A DNA stretch of 13,277 bases from Nitrosomonadales bacterium (lineage in GTDB: Bacteria; Pseudomonadota; Gammaproteobacteria; Burkholderiales; Sulfuricellaceae), in the NCBI GenBank assembly GCA_003104895.1, contig PQAG01000102.1, positions 1 through 13,277 on the forward strand. The letters run 5' to 3'. Both the position numbers and the translations under genes were made by a program. The notes below the pieces were generated by a model that saw only the letters and a program-made list of their open reading frames with translations, ran no database searches and had not been told where the DNA came from. Shown piece after piece: positions 1 through 7,014 of the stretch (the stretch's first letter is position 1; every line of letters begins with the position of its first letter).

Positions 1-479
1 TCCATCACCCGGTCGCGGGTCTTGATGACTTCATTCCAGGCGGCAAATACCTCGTCAGCGGAATTGAAGCGCTCCATCGACTGCACCAGCGGCTGCAGCA
101 GAAAGTGGCCCAGCTGCGGCAAATAGTTGAGATGGGCTTTCTGCACGGTACCCAGCAGGGGGAAATCCAGCAAGGGGCCGATCACGACGAATGGCGCCGC
201 CGCCCGCTCGGCTGCGCTCCATCCGGCAGGCAAGGCCAGGCCGGGGTCGCGTTCCGGCAGGAAAATCCGCGCCATCATCCATGGCGTCAGCAACAGGAAC
301 ACGCACCAGCCGTCGCTGCGGCGGAAAGCCCGGACCTCTACCGGCAGCGCATGGTTGACCAGCATGTCGTCACTGAAATCGCGGCGATACACCTCGTCGA
401 AACAACCCTTTACGGCAGCGATCACAGCCTGATCGTCGGCGGCCGGGAATGCGCCGGCCTGCCAGGCATGATCAGTCAT
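1..479 (-). CDS. hybE: HybE-type [NiFe]-hydrogenase assembly chaperone (3' end beyond window)
   Basis: I translated this frame by hand: about 159 codons are open from the ATG at 479 to the window edge, so only the extreme C-terminus is missing if it has the usual ~160-residue length. HybE-family proteins are cytoplasmic chaperones that help assemble, or proofread before Tat export, the subunits of membrane-bound [NiFe] hydrogenases. What matches: an N-terminal helix with F-DEVYRRDF, then NHALPVEV, then the family signature LLTPWMMARIFLP near residues 60-72 (E. coli HybE has ITPWMLSAVIFP), and a C-terminal LLQPLVQSMERF segment like the SPLSHSMS region of E. coli HybE. The ATG overlaps the stop of the TorD-type gene by 8 bp, and a GGAAGG lies about 7-12 bases upstream, so the two are translationally coupled. 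Oddity: it is the last visible gene of a molybdoenzyme operon, not of a hydrogenase operon. The family call rests on remembered motifs, not an alignment. Confidence 0.75.
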   Translation of the reverse strand, partial: MTDHAWQAGAFPAADDQAVIAAVKGCFDEVYRRDFSDDMLVNHALPVEVRAFRRSDGWCVFLLLTPWMMARIFLPERDPGLALPAGWSAAERAAAPFVVIGPLLDFPLLGTVQKAHLNYLPQLGHFLLQPLVQSMERFNSADEVFAAWNEVIKTRDRVM

Positions 480-996
480 GAAACAGGCCTTCCATTTGTT
501 TTCCCAGTTCGCGGTAAAGCGCGAGATTCCCGTCCATGCGCAACGTGGCGCTGAAGCGTGGCACCCAGGCCGCCAGATGATCCTGCCACAGCTCCCGTGA
601 CAGCTCGCGGCTGTGGCCGCAGGGCTGCTCCGCCAGCCAGGCCGCGCACTCCAGCATGGTGCCGAGGTAATCCGGCGGCGCGCCTTCGGCCTCGAGGCCG
701 GCGCGCCGGTACAGGTCGCTGAGCCGGCCGCAGGAGGCGCCGAACATCGTCCCGCCCAGAAACGCCGATTCGAAGGGCGGACAGACCGTCCTGGGATGGC
801 CGGAAATGAACAGGCGGGTGTGCTCCGCCTGCCATTCCTCCAGCGGCAAGGCCTCCAGCTCGTCGACCGGCTGTTTCAGCCAGGAGTGTTCATCGGAAAG
901 GTCCTGCAGCACCCGCAGGGAATCGCCTGCAGGGCTCGCCAGCAGGCCCGCAAACAGGCGCAGGGCTTCAGGATCAATGCTACCAGGGATAGGCAT
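472..996 (-). CDS. TorD/DmsD-family molybdoenzyme maturation chaperone
   Basis: This 174-residue soluble, all-helical-looking protein lacks a signal peptide. TorD/DmsD chaperones bind the twin-arginine signal of a specific molybdoenzyme, hold it for cofactor insertion and delay Tat export. The family signature is clear: EHTRLF at residues 58-63 followed by PPFES at 73-77, corresponding to the E(Y/H)xRLF...PPYES core, with a histidine-rich C-terminal half. Its client is almost certainly the Tat-tagged catalytic subunit four genes upstream in the same operon. I chose the ATG at 996, giving a 17-bp overlap with the NrfD-type gene and a weak GGGTG ribosome site. A GTG six bases further upstream (1002) is an equally possible start, adding two residues. 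It overlaps the downstream HybE-type gene by 8 bp. The gene looks complete. Confidence 0.88.
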   Translation of the reverse strand: MPIPGSIDPEALRLFAGLLASPAGDSLRVLQDLSDEHSWLKQPVDELEALPLEEWQAEHTRLFISGHPRTVCPPFESAFLGGTMFGASCGRLSDLYRRAGLEAEGAPPDYLGTMLECAAWLAEQPCGHSRELSRELWQDHLAAWVPRFSATLRMDGNLALYRELGKQMEGLFHD

Positions 997-1936
997 AGAC
1001 ACCCGCGTACATGAAATAATGGCGCAAAAGATATCCGCCCATCAGCACCAGCACCGCTGCCGCGACAGTCGGCAGGCGGCTGCCCCAGCCCTTGATCACG
1101 CCCTTGAGTTCGAGCAGGAAGGGCACCAGCAGGCCAAAGCCGATGAAGCCGATCAGCCAGCCCCAATCGCCCCACAACAGCTGGGCCGAACGGTAGCCCG
1201 ACTCCGACCCCGACAGGGTGTAGTTGAAAAAGGAGAACAGGATCACCAGTTCGGTCGAGATCAGGATCAGGTCCATGCGCTCATAGCGGTGGCGCAGGTC
1301 GTCATCGTTCTCGTCGGTGATGAACAGGTTGAGGAGCAGCAGGAGATAGGCGAAGGCGGTGGAAAACGCCGACACCGTGAACAACAGCGGCACGCCTGGG
1401 TTATGCCAGAGCGCCACGGCGGGGAAGGACTGGATCAGGAGGCCGGTATACACCGCCGTGCCGATGCCGTTGATGGCGGCCAGCCAGCCGACGATGCGGC
1501 GCCGCTTCATGCAGCAATCAGACAGCCAGGCCACCAGCGGCCACTGCAGCATCCCGCGCACCAGCGGGATGCGCTGGAAAAACGGCGTCTCGCGCATGTA
1601 GGGCAGGGCGTAGAGCATGCCCCACACCATCATCCACAGGATGAACTGGGTGCCCCAGGCGATCCAGGAATCCGGCTTGAAGATGAACACCAGCGGGTTG
1701 AGCACGTAGATCACCGCGGCATGGTGCAGCAGGTGGCCGAACAGCACCGCCGAGCTGATCGCCAGCAGCACCACGCCGGACAGCGCGCCCCACAGCACCA
1801 GCTTGCGGTGCGGCCGGCAGTACATGTCGGTGAGGAAGGTGATGGTCAACGTTGCCGCGCCCAGGCCGCCGAAAAAGAGGTACAGGGCGATCCACCAGGT
1901 CCAGATGTTTTGTGTCGTGTAAGTCATGGTATCCAT
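980..1936 (-). CDS. NrfD/PsrC-type integral membrane quinone-interacting subunit
   Basis: This 318-residue polytopic membrane protein is of the NrfD/PsrC family, the anchor of CISM (complex iron-sulfur molybdoenzyme) complexes. It exchanges electrons between quinone in the membrane and the periplasmic iron-sulfur subunit. About eight hydrophobic segments can be read, near residues 12-36, 47-70, 91-112, 148-169, 182-206, 222-241, 257-277 and 287-309, the usual number for PsrC. The N-terminal segment has the glycine-rich FFGGLGAATL typical of the family, and the chain ends RHYFMYAGVYAYPW. Two ATGs lie at codons 1 and 4. The first is preferred because AAGG sits about 8 bases upstream. Unlike its neighbours it is not coupled to the preceding ferredoxin gene: a 122-bp spacer with GC-rich hairpins intervenes. 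It overlaps the TorD-type gene downstream. No haem or quinone ligands can be assigned by eye. Confidence 0.92.
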   Translation of the reverse strand: MDTMTYTTQNIWTWWIALYLFFGGLGAATLTITFLTDMYCRPHRKLVLWGALSGVVLLAISSAVLFGHLLHHAAVIYVLNPLVFIFKPDSWIAWGTQFILWMMVWGMLYALPYMRETPFFQRIPLVRGMLQWPLVAWLSDCCMKRRRIVGWLAAINGIGTAVYTGLLIQSFPAVALWHNPGVPLLFTVSAFSTAFAYLLLLLNLFITDENDDDLRHRYERMDLILISTELVILFSFFNYTLSGSESGYRSAQLLWGDWGWLIGFIGFGLLVPFLLELKGVIKGWGSRLPTVAAAVLVLMGGYLLRHYFMYAGVYAYPW

Positions 1937-1971
1937 ATTGAAACCTTAGCCTTTCATTATGTCTTTGCTTA

Positions 1972-2053
1972 CCCTCTCCCCTCCCCCTCTCCCGGCGGGA
2001 GAGGGATTCTGGCTCCCCTCCCCCGCGGGCGGGGGAGGGGCTGGGGGAGAGGG
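1972..2053. repeat. GC-rich compound palindromic repeat inside the molybdoenzyme operon
   Basis: Three nested perfect inverted repeats lie in the spacer between the ferredoxin and NrfD-type genes. The outer arms are 1972-1981 and 2044-2053 (CCCTCTCCCC with its complement). Inside them are a 9-bp stem at 1985-1993/1997-2005 with a GGC loop, and a 12-bp stem at 2015-2026/2029-2040 with a GG loop. The polypyrimidine CCCTCTCCC unit is reused in the outer and first inner stems. This is the look of REP-like dispersed extragenic palindromes found in many proteobacterial genomes. In RNA it could slow polymerase or protect the upstream mRNA and so lower membrane-subunit expression relative to the catalytic pair. 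There is no T-tract on the minus strand after the stems, so it is not a classical terminator. Confidence 0.8.
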
Positions 2054-2058
2054 CGCCT

Positions 2059-2670
2059 TTAACCTTTGCGCTTCATGTCGTCGATGTAGTACACGTTCGG
2101 CCGCGTGCCGAGATGCGGCATCAGCGGCTGAGCCACCCCGCTGGCCACCAGCTGCGTCACCGGGTCGGAGGGGTTGTCGAGATCGCCGAACATGCGCGCC
2201 GAGCCCACGCAGGTTTCCACGCAGGCCGGTTTCAGCCCCTTGTCGAGACGGTGGGCGCAGAAGGAGCACTTGTCCATGGAAGGGCTCTGGCGCTGGAGCT
2301 CGCCGTAGAATTCCTTGCCGGTCCTGATATCGTCGTAGGTCACCTCGTAGCGCGCATCGTACGGGCAGGCCATGGCGCAGGCACGGCAGCCCATGCAGCG
2401 CTCCGGGTCCACCATGACGATGCCGTCCGCCCGCTTGTAGGTCGCCCCCGTCGGGCACACGGTCAGGCACGGCGGATTGTCGCAGTGGTTGCACAGGCGC
2501 GGGAAGAAGCGGCGCCGCACCTGTTCGGTCGTGCCGATCTCCTTCTCGTGCACATAGGTGCGCCACTTGTTCTTCCACACCGGGGTCTGGTTCTCCATCG
2601 CGCAGGCCGCCATGCAGGCATTGCAGCCGACGCAGGTATTCAGATCAATCACCATTGCGTAGCGGGTCAT
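2059..2670 (-). CDS. Four-[4Fe-4S] ferredoxin-type electron-transfer subunit (DmsB/PsrB/PhsB-like)
   Basis: This 203-residue iron-sulfur subunit of a CISM complex passes electrons between the catalytic subunit and the NrfD-type anchor. Sixteen cysteines form four groups: 13/16/19/23 (CVGCNACMAAC), 60/63/68/72 (CNHCDNPPCLTVC), 92/95/98/102 (CMGCRACAMAC) and 135/138/150/154. This is the full set for four cubane clusters, as in PsrB and DmsB. There is no signal peptide of its own. Known homologues are carried across the membrane with the Tat-tagged catalytic partner. The ATG at 2670 overlaps the stop of the catalytic gene in an ATGA junction, and AAAGGAG lies about 8 bases upstream, giving a firm start. 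The C-terminus ends in a short basic tail. The sequence does not distinguish polysulfide, thiosulfate, tetrathionate or DMSO reductase partners. Confidence 0.95.
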   Translation of the reverse strand: MTRYAMVIDLNTCVGCNACMAACAMENQTPVWKNKWRTYVHEKEIGTTEQVRRRFFPRLCNHCDNPPCLTVCPTGATYKRADGIVMVDPERCMGCRACAMACPYDARYEVTYDDIRTGKEFYGELQRQSPSMDKCSFCAHRLDKGLKPACVETCVGSARMFGDLDNPSDPVTQLVASGVAQPLMPHLGTRPNVYYIDDMKRKG

Positions 2671-5459
2671 GCCTGTACTCCTTTGCTATCCAGTTTCTTG
2701 ATGCGGACCGTGAACTCCTGGGAGCGGAAGCCCGCCACCACCGGCTCGACGTTGTAGGGAATCAGCTTGCTGGTGGCGGTTCCCATGCCGACCGCGCGGG
2801 TCAGCGCCGGGTTTTCCGCCCCGAAGGAGGAGTACAGGAACACCGCGTCACGATGGATCAGGCGCGTGACGTGGGCATGGCCGTCCGCCGACTGGCCGGT
2901 CACGGCGTTGACCAGGCGGATCGGGTCGCCGTCCTTGATGTTCAGGGAAGCCGCCCGCGCCGGGTGGATCCAGACGTTGGTGTAGACGCCCTTCTTGAAC
3001 TTGTTGATCGCCGCCAGCACCGGATTGTTGCTGTTGGTGGAGGCGTAGGACACGGTCGGCGCCTTGCCGTAGGTGAAGTAGAACTCGTCGTCGCCAAGCA
3101 GGCCGCTCTTGGCATCAGGACGGCATACCGCCGGGATGTGGGTGGCCAGCACGCTGAAATTGGGCGCCTTGCCGCCGCCCTTCCTGAGCATGTCGAACAG
3201 CCCGGAGTAGAACTCGACCCGGCCGCTGCCTGTCGGCATCGGCAGCTTCCACGGCATGGCCGAATGTTCGAGGATTTTCTTGTAATCCTCCTCGTGGTAC
3301 ACCCCCTTCTCGCGCAGCACCGTGTCGAGCTGCTTGACGGTGATGCCCGCCTTTTGCGCCGCGCGCTCGAAGGACACTTCGCGGCAGGCAGCGGAATACG
3401 GGCTCTTCACCTTCTGCGCCTGCAGCCTGGCGAGCTTTTCCTTGACCGGCGCGGCCGGCATGCCGGTCAGCTTCTCGATCCAGTCCATGAAACTGTCCGG
3501 ATTGCCGCTGATGATCTCGGTCATCTTGAGCAGGATGTCCGGCATTTCACGGGTATCGTACAGCGGGTCGATGGCCGGATAGCGGGTCACCATGGCGAGG
3601 TCGTGGTTGACGCCGTTGCCGTAGATGTTGGGCTCGCCCCGCTCCAGATAAGTCGAATTGGGCAGGATCACGTCCGCATACATGGTCGTGTCGGACGGCA
3701 GCACGTCGATGGCGATCACCAGTTCGACGTTCTTGTGGGAGAGGATTTCCTTCCAGCGGCTGTCCGGATAGTAGTGGCGCACCGGGTTGGCGGCGTTGAT
3801 CAGCACCGCACGGGTGAGGTAGGGCTCGCCGTTGAAGTTGAGGTTGCCCTCCACCGACTCCTTCAGGCCGGTGTCGGCCATCACCGGCAGCATCACCCAG
3901 GGCCGCCCCGCCTCCCGCTCCTGCTTGGCAAAGGCCCACGCCCAGCCGGGCTTGCCGTGGCCGAAATTCTTGCCGTCGGAGAAGGTGTCGATCACCATCT
4001 TGGCGAATGGCATGCCGCCCAGGGTGGCCATCGGCGGGCCGGGAGGGAGGCCTTCCTTCTGGGCCTGGTGAGCATGCGCCACCTTGTGGTGCAGCTCGCC
4101 GCTCATGATCCAGCCGCCGGCACGGTCGATGCCGCCGGTCAGCGCCTGGATCATCGCCTGCACCCGGCGCAGCATCATCATGTTGCCATAGCGCGCGCCG
4201 TGCCAGCCCGGATCGATGATCGCCGGGCGGGTGCTGCCGAATTCGCGGGCGATGCGGCGGATGGTGGCGGCCGCCACGCCGGTGGACTGCTCCGCCCATT
4301 CCGGCGTATAGCTCTTCACCTCGTCCAGCTGCGCCTGCAGCACCGTCACCACCTCGCGGCCGTCCAGCCTGAGCCCGGCCGGCGCATACAGCGCCGGGGT
4401 GAAAGCGTTGCCGTCGGTGTCGCTGCTGTTGTCGTTGGTCACTGCTGGCAAGGTGCGGATGGTGGAAGTCTTTTCCTGCACCACCCGCGGCCGCCCCTTG
4501 TCGTCCAGCGCCAGCTGCCACTGGCCGTCGGCGTCGCGGTAGGACAGGAACGGCATGTTGCTGTGCGTGCGCAGGAAATCGGCGTCGTAGAGCTTCTCTT
4601 CCAGCATGATCTTCAGCATCGCCAGGCAGAAATCCAGATCGGTGCCGGGGCGGATCGAAATCCACTCGTCCGCCTTGGCCGCGGTTTCCGACTGGCGCGA
4701 ATCCAGCGCCACCACCTTGGCGCCGTTCTTGCGCCCCTGGGCGAAGCGCACCATGCGGCAGGTGGACACCGCGCCGATCGAAGCGTTATTGGCGACGAAC
4801 AGGATGTACTTGGCGTTGTCGTAATCCGGCAGCACCTCGTCGTGGATGTTGAAGTTGCCGGTCACCGTGTCCGTGCCGAGATGGCCGGTGGTGACGCAGT
4901 GCTGCATCGGCGAGGCGATGATGTTGGGAACGCGGTTGGCCAGCGCGAACGGCACCGCCCAGTTCATGTAGAACACGCAGGAAGTCCACCCCCCCACCAT
5001 GGTCCATTCCCAGGGCTGGATATTGGCGGATTTCTGCTTTCTGGCGATGTATTCCCAGGCTTCTTCCCAGGAGGCCTGGCGGAACTTCACCTCGCCGCGT
5101 TTCGAGCCTTCCACCCGGATCAGCGGGGTCTTCAGCCGGTCGGTGTCGTAGGTCTGGCGCAGGCCGGCCTGGCCGCGCGCGCAGATCTTGCCGCGGTTGA
5201 GGGTGGAGTTGGGATTGCCGTCGAGCTTGACGATGCGCTTGACGCCATTCCCGGTCTGGGTGGTAACTCGGATGTTGCACAGGGACGAGCAGAAATTGCA
5301 GATGCTGTAGGTGTATTCTTCGCTGCCGGCAGCCCCGCCGCTGCCTGCGTTGGCGGGCTTCAACAAACTGGCCGGCTTGAGCAACGTCAAACCGGCGGCA
5401 CCCAGCCCGGACGCTTTCAGAAAAGCGCGGCGGGTCAGGCGGGGAAAATTCCAGCTCAT
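2667..5459 (-). CDS. Tat-exported molybdopterin oxidoreductase, catalytic subunit (PsrA/PhsA/TtrA-like)
   Basis: This 930-residue catalytic subunit belongs to the DMSO-reductase superfamily and binds Mo-bis-MGD plus one [4Fe-4S] cluster. A twin-arginine signal LTRRAFLK lies at residues 8-15, followed by a hydrophobic stretch to about 28, so it works in the periplasm. The cluster ligands are C54, C57, C61 and C93 (CxxCxxxC...C, ending KICARGQ). C188 in the PMQHCVTTGH segment is the best candidate Mo ligand, which would fit the PsrA/PhsA/TtrA/ArrA branch. This assignment is an inference. DVLPSDTTMYADVILPNSTYLERGE-type active-site-shell sequence follows later, and a C-terminal molybdopterin-dinucleotide-binding domain fills the last ~150 residues. 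It is longer than PsrA or PhsA (~760) and shorter than TtrA (~1020). The ATG at 5459 is chosen because AGGAG sits 8 bases upstream; a TTG three bases earlier is less likely. The substrate is unknown. Reduction of a sulfur compound (polysulfide, thiosulfate, tetrathionate) is most likely, and oxidation is possible. Confidence 0.9.
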   Translation of the reverse strand: MSWNFPRLTRRAFLKASGLGAAGLTLLKPASLLKPANAGSGGAAGSEEYTYSICNFCSSLCNIRVTTQTGNGVKRIVKLDGNPNSTLNRGKICARGQAGLRQTYDTDRLKTPLIRVEGSKRGEVKFRQASWEEAWEYIARKQKSANIQPWEWTMVGGWTSCVFYMNWAVPFALANRVPNIIASPMQHCVTTGHLGTDTVTGNFNIHDEVLPDYDNAKYILFVANNASIGAVSTCRMVRFAQGRKNGAKVVALDSRQSETAAKADEWISIRPGTDLDFCLAMLKIMLEEKLYDADFLRTHSNMPFLSYRDADGQWQLALDDKGRPRVVQEKTSTIRTLPAVTNDNSSDTDGNAFTPALYAPAGLRLDGREVVTVLQAQLDEVKSYTPEWAEQSTGVAAATIRRIAREFGSTRPAIIDPGWHGARYGNMMMLRRVQAMIQALTGGIDRAGGWIMSGELHHKVAHAHQAQKEGLPPGPPMATLGGMPFAKMVIDTFSDGKNFGHGKPGWAWAFAKQEREAGRPWVMLPVMADTGLKESVEGNLNFNGEPYLTRAVLINAANPVRHYYPDSRWKEILSHKNVELVIAIDVLPSDTTMYADVILPNSTYLERGEPNIYGNGVNHDLAMVTRYPAIDPLYDTREMPDILLKMTEIISGNPDSFMDWIEKLTGMPAAPVKEKLARLQAQKVKSPYSAACREVSFERAAQKAGITVKQLDTVLREKGVYHEEDYKKILEHSAMPWKLPMPTGSGRVEFYSGLFDMLRKGGGKAPNFSVLATHIPAVCRPDAKSGLLGDDEFYFTYGKAPTVSYASTNSNNPVLAAINKFKKGVYTNVWIHPARAASLNIKDGDPIRLVNAVTGQSADGHAHVTRLIHRDAVFLYSSFGAENPALTRAVGMGTATSKLIPYNVEPVVAGFRSQEFTVRIKKLDSKGVQA

Positions 5460-5517
5460 CAATCAGTCTCCTTTTTCTGTTATATGCTGCGGCGATGCAG
5501 ATATAGCTTAAGCACAG

Positions 5518-5533
5518 AGCAATAGCCGTGCCA
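5518..5533 (-). promoter_or_regulatory. Sigma-54 (RpoN) promoter of the molybdoenzyme operon
   Basis: Read on the minus strand, the 16 bases are TGGCACGGCTATTGCT. They match the RpoN consensus TGGCACG-N4-TTGC(A/T) at every fixed position. The -24 GG is at 5532-5531 and the -12 GC at 5520-5519, exactly ten bases apart. A transcript would begin near 5508, leaving a leader of about 50 bases with an AGGAG site before the ATG at 5459. A gene for a sigma-54 activator starts just upstream on the other strand. Confidence 0.88.
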
Positions 5534-5587
5534 GCCATAGCCCCGCCCCAGAATTACCGGCAATTCATTACAAAACAATCGATTAAA

Positions 5588-5639
5588 AAACATGTCACCG
5601 ATGCAAGCGGTTAGCAAGCCCATCGTGACTGCCATGTTT
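5588..5639. promoter_or_regulatory. Large imperfect dyad, candidate activator-binding site (UAS)
   Basis: The left arm 5588-5603 (AAACATGTCACCGATG) pairs with the right arm 5621-5639, whose reverse complement is AAACATGGCAGTCACGATG. They share AAACATG, TCAC and GATG, with a small internal insertion in one arm and a one-base offset. The 17-base spacer contains GCAAGC twice, 11 bp (one helical turn) apart, at 5603-5608 and 5614-5619. The centre is about 105 bp upstream of the predicted sigma-54 transcript start, the normal distance for an enhancer bound by an NtrC-type activator. It also lies just upstream of the activator gene itself, so autoregulation is possible. Confidence 0.5.
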
Positions 5640-5667
5640 GTCTGCCAGTTATGTCATCTGTTAAAAT
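5638..5667 (+). promoter_or_regulatory. Possible sigma-70 promoter for the activator gene
   Basis: A -35-like TTGTCT (5638-5643) is followed after 18 bases by a good -10, TAAAAT (5662-5667). The predicted transcript start would fall at or within a few bases of the ATG at 5674, giving an almost leaderless mRNA. That agrees with the absence of any Shine-Dalgarno sequence there, but makes the promoter call tentative. The right arm of the dyad overlaps the -35 by two bases, so a protein bound there could repress it. Confidence 0.35.
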
Positions 5668-5673
5668 GTTGGC

Positions 5674-7014
5674 ATGAATATGACTGCATCCCCTCTTCCC
5701 GAATTGCCACCGGAAATGGTTGCCCTTCTCGACTCCCTGCCAGAACCGCGGGTGTTCGTCGGCCGCGATTACCGGGTGCTGGCTGTGAATCAGGCTTACC
5801 GCGAGCAGTTCGGAGACGCTTTGCCGGCACGCGGGCGCTACTGCTACGAAATCTCGCACCATTACGACAAGCCCTGCGATCAGGCAGGAGAAAGCTGCCC
5901 GCTCAAGGATTGCCAGGAAACGGGGATGCCGCAGCGCACCCTGCACATTCATTACACCCCGCGCGGGCAGGAGCACGTGGACGTTGAAACCACGCCGATC
6001 CGTGATCGGGCAGGAAAGATCATCTTTTTTGTGGAAACAATGCGGACGCTGCAGCATGCGCGCAGCCAGCCATCGGCGCAGGGGCTGGTCGGAAAATCGC
6101 CCGCATTCAACCGCATGCTGGCGCTGGTGGGACGGGTTGCCCCATCCGACGCTACGGTTCTGCTGCTGGGGGAATCCGGTACCGGCAAGGAACTGGTGGC
6201 ACAGGCGCTGCACGAGGCGAGCGGGCGCGCCCAGGGGCCGTTCGTGGCAGTGGACTGCGCCGGAATGACAGAAACCCTGTTCGGCAGCGAATTGTTCGGC
6301 TATGAGAAAGGTTCTTTCACCGGCGCGGTGGGCCGCAAAACCGGCCTGGTTGAAGCGGCGGCGGGCGGTACCCTGTTTTTCGACGAGGTGGGAGACATAC
6401 CTCTTTGCCTGCAGGTGAAACTGCTCAGACTTCTGGAGAGCGGCACCTTCCGCCGGGTGGGAGGCGTGGAGCCCCTGCGCGCGGATTTCCGCCTGGTTCT
6501 CGCCACCCACCGCGACCTCAAGGCCATGGTGGAAGCCGGATCGTTCCGGCGCGACCTCTACTACCGCATCAGCGCCTTCCCCATCCATCTTCCGCCATTG
6601 CGCGAACGCATGGAAGACATTCCCCTGCTGGCGGAGTCGCTGCTTGCCAGGGTCAGCCCAAGACGCCGCATGAAGCTGCATCCGGACGCCCTGGCCGCGC
6701 TGTCCGGCTATCGCTTTAGCGGAAACATCCGGGAACTGCGCAATATACTGGAACACGCCAGCCTGATGGCGGATGGCGAAACCATTCTCCCCGCCCACCT
6801 GCAGAATGACATTTTTGCGCAACAACCGGCCCCCTCCGCTTCTGTTGAAAACAAGAGCGGAATCGTGCCACTGGAAGAAGCCGAGCAGCGCTATCTGCAA
6901 TGGGTGCTGGAAAACCACGGCGGAGACCGCAGCTCGCTCGCCCACAAGCTCGGCATCAGCGAACGCACCCTCTACCGCAAACTGAAAGCCGCTGCGCTTA
7001 TACCCGGCATATGA
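5674..7014 (+). CDS. Sigma-54-dependent activator: PAS sensor, AAA+ and Fis-type HTH
   Basis: This 446-residue bacterial enhancer-binding protein uses ATP to open RpoN promoters. The N-terminal PAS domain (about 20-125) contains four cysteines, C57, C68, C75 and C80, in a CYEISHH...PC...CPL..C arrangement. There is no receiver domain, so it is a one-component sensor rather than a phosphorelay target. The AAA+ domain spans about 138-370: Walker A GESGTGKE at 166-173, the sigma-54 contact loop GSFTGA at 213-218 (GAFTGA with an A-to-S change), Walker B GGTLFFDE at 231-238 and sensor II RFSGNIRELRN at 347-357. A Fis-type helix-turn-helix fills about 402-440. An in-frame TAA at 5662 limits the start to ATG 5674 or ATG 5680; neither has a clear ribosome site. 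It is divergent from the molybdoenzyme operon, its likely target, and its 3' end overlaps hoxW tail-to-tail by 17 bp. Confidence 0.93.
   Translation: MNMTASPLPELPPEMVALLDSLPEPRVFVGRDYRVLAVNQAYREQFGDALPARGRYCYEISHHYDKPCDQAGESCPLKDCQETGMPQRTLHIHYTPRGQEHVDVETTPIRDRAGKIIFFVETMRTLQHARSQPSAQGLVGKSPAFNRMLALVGRVAPSDATVLLLGESGTGKELVAQALHEASGRAQGPFVAVDCAGMTETLFGSELFGYEKGSFTGAVGRKTGLVEAAAGGTLFFDEVGDIPLCLQVKLLRLLESGTFRRVGGVEPLRADFRLVLATHRDLKAMVEAGSFRRDLYYRISAFPIHLPPLRERMEDIPLLAESLLARVSPRRRMKLHPDALAALSGYRFSGNIRELRNILEHASLMADGETILPAHLQNDIFAQQPAPSASVENKSGIVPLEEAEQRYLQWVLENHGGDRSSLAHKLGISERTLYRKLKAAALIPGI

Noticed and set aside
1972..2053. Rho-independent terminator within the molybdoenzyme operon
   Set aside because: Stems are strong but no run of T follows on the minus strand, and the genes on both sides belong to one complex.
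1946..2578. 210-codon minus-strand frame overlapping the ferredoxin subunit and the repeat
   Set aside because: It is an out-of-frame reading of the ferredoxin gene that runs through the palindromic repeat, giving Pro/Gly-rich low-complexity sequence.
5460..5462. TTG as start of the molybdoenzyme
   Set aside because: The ATG three bases later has better codon and Shine-Dalgarno spacing (8 rather than 5 bases).
2655..5525. 956-codon open frame on the plus strand opposite the molybdoenzyme gene
   Set aside because: It is an antisense shadow: high GC and codon bias remove stops. The protein is rich in His, Arg, Val and Gly with no recognisable domain, while the opposite strand encodes a clear molybdoenzyme.
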